Assembly (NCBI GenBank): GCA_021397835.1
Contig: JAJFZO010000028.1
Coordinates: 1,842,001-1,906,000, forward strand
Direction: 5' to 3'
From: Moringa oleifera
Lineage: Eukaryota > Streptophyta > Magnoliopsida > Brassicales > Moringaceae
Length of the DNA: 64,000 nt
Shown here: positions 62,570 to 64,000 of the stretch, piece after piece
How positions within the stretch are numbered: position 1 is the first letter of the stretch
How the letters are laid out: each line of letters starts with the position of its first letter
The notes under the pieces: model-generated
Databases searched by the model: none
What the model was told of the DNA's origin: nothing
Seen by the model: only the letters and a program-made list of their open reading frames with translations
Position numbers and translations under genes: made by a program

Positions 62570-63490
62570 ATATGTGCATGGTTCTACTTTCATTGAGATT
62601 TTAGATTTGTTCTGGGTTCAAAATGTGTGTTAAGGTCCCAAATTTGTGTTAGGTTCCCGAATCTATGCTGGGAGTTCTAGACTTGGGTGAAGGGTCCTAG
62701 ATTTAGGTAAAGGGTCCCGGAGCTGGGCTGATGGTTTCAGATCTAGGTGAAGGGTTCCAGATCTTGGCTAGGGGTTATAGATCTAAGCTGGGGGTTCCAA
62801 ATCTAGGTGAGGGTCTGGGGGTTCTAGATCTAGGTGAGGGGTTTTTGATCTGGGTTGAGGATTCCTCATCTGGGTGAGGGGTTTCAGATTGAGGCTCAAG
62901 ATTTTAGATTTATGTTGAGGGTTCTAAATCTAGGTGTGAGATTTTAGATCTGGGCTAAGGATTTCAGATCTTGGTTGGGATTCCAAATCTGTGTTAGGGA
63001 TTCCAAATCTGGTTACAGGGCTTTAAATCTGGGCTTAGGATTCTAGATCTTGGTTAGGATTCCAAATTTGTGATAGGAGTTCCAAATTTAGGTGTGAGGT
63101 TTTTAATCTGGGTTAAGATTTCAGATTTATGTTGGGGTTCCAAATCTAGGTGCAAGTTTTAGATTTTGGGCTAAGGATTCTAGATCTTGGTTAGGATTCC
63201 AGGTCTATGCTGCGGGTTCCAAATCTTGGTGCGAGATTTTAGGTTTGGGCTGCGGATTCTAGACCTGTGCTGGGGATTCCATATTTGGGTGTAAGTTTTT
63301 ACTTCCATCGAGATTTCAGATCCAGGCATGGTTCTACTTCTATCGGGTTTCACATCTAGTTTGGGGATTTCAAATTTATGCTGGAGATTCTAGATGTATG
63401 ATCAGGGTTCTAAATTTGGTGCGAGGTTCTACTTTCATTAGGGTTCCAGATCTGGACATGGTTCTGCTTCCATCGAGGTTTTAGATCTAA
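62570..63490. repeat. Degenerate minisatellite, ~20 bp unit
   Basis: Roughly 40 tandem units with the approximate consensus GGGTTCCAGATCTGGGCTGA, each changed at several positions. The TCTAGATCT or CCAAATCT core recurs every ~20-22 bases. It is clearly GC-richer than the flanks. Reading frames are not preserved, so it is not a protein repeat. Confidence 0.85.
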
Positions 63491-64000
63491 CAGATCAAAA
63501 TCTTGGCCTTGACTGATTAAAACGAACGAAAATGTGGTTTTATTTCCATCTGGGTTCCAAATCTAGCTGATTAAAATCTCCTTTTAGTTTTGGTAAGGTT
63601 AATATTTTCTTTCGAATTTATAATTTTGTGTTATTTCTTACAATGGACACTACGATGGTTGATTCTGGAACCCTAATTTATAAGGTAAATATTAATGTTC
63701 ATTAAACTATATGTATACTAGATTTTGCTTGATAAATGTTAGTTTTATAGAAACATACGTGAATTTTTGAGATTTGTTTAGATAGATAATTAGCTGATTG
63801 AAACCTCAATGGATGTTTTGAGATAAGCAAAAATTATGGTTATTCTGTTTATCGCTTTTATTTTGAATGAAATTGAAGCATATTACTATGTATGAAACCT
63901 ATTTTTACATAGAAAAAAAAAAGCATGGTTGTGTAGATGAATGGATAAAATGCATGACACAAAACGATCTTTTATTTGCTTGTTCTCAACATGTTCTTAA
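63491..64000. other. Spacer at the window edge
   Basis: AT-rich, no gene seen. It is probably still inside the CACTA-like element that starts at 61,847. Confidence 0.4.

Noticed and set aside
62570..63490. CRISPR-like array
   Set aside because: Units are contiguous and degenerate with no distinct spacers. The context is a plant nuclear transposon, so it is a minisatellite.

Overview
This window looks like nuclear DNA of a eudicot (non-grass) flowering plant. It is AT-rich, its genes have canonical GT-AG introns, and it is full of plant transposons. Its first ~14.7 kb is a decayed nuclear copy of plastid DNA (a NUPT). The plastid source had an intron-containing rpoC1 and a normal accD, which argues against grasses. 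I cannot name the species from sequence alone. I see no gene that is intact enough to call functional.

1-14,745: NUPT, cut off by the left edge of the window. It is a mosaic of plastid segments. (A) 5' part of rpoC1 and 3' end of rpoB; (B) psaB and psaA; (C) 3' half of trnV-UAC, ndhC and the 5' part of ndhK; (D) 5' part of accD, rbcL, atpB, atpE, trnM-CAU and the 5' half of trnV-UAC. A and B keep their relative orientation but have lost the ~14 kb that normally separates them. C and D together are a circular permutation of one contiguous ~8.4 kb plastid stretch: the normally distant ndhK and accD are joined, and the normally continuous trnV intron is split between the two outer ends. All genes carry frameshifts, stops and mostly C-to-T/G-to-A type changes.

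14,746-26,872: AT-rich spacer, an unrecognised ORF, a degenerate MuDR-type (MULE) transposase, an intron-containing pseudogene of a TEX2-like SMP-domain lipid-transfer protein, and an L1-type LINE fragment.

26,873-39,276: a complete 12.4 kb CACTA (En/Spm) transposon with matching termini, a TTT target duplication and palindromic subterminal repeats. Its minus strand carries a TNP2 transposase and a second gene with a Ulp1-type cysteine protease domain, both decayed. Its right third carries host-gene cargo: a five-exon GDSL esterase/lipase copy (plus strand, with its introns and probable promoter) and pieces of a receptor-like kinase (minus strand). GC-rich CAGCAG palindromes lie around the cargo.

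39,277-49,545: AT-rich DNA with a diverged direct repeat, then a 2 x 2.5 kb tandem duplication directly upstream of a decayed AINTEGUMENTA-like gene with two AP2 domains.

49,546-64,000: transposon graveyard. It holds a copia protease fragment, a CACTA-like right end, internal pieces of another CACTA (TNP2 C-terminus and second gene, plus strand), a hAT-like MITE, the left end of a further CACTA-like element that runs toward the right edge, and a ~0.9 kb minisatellite of ~20 bp units.
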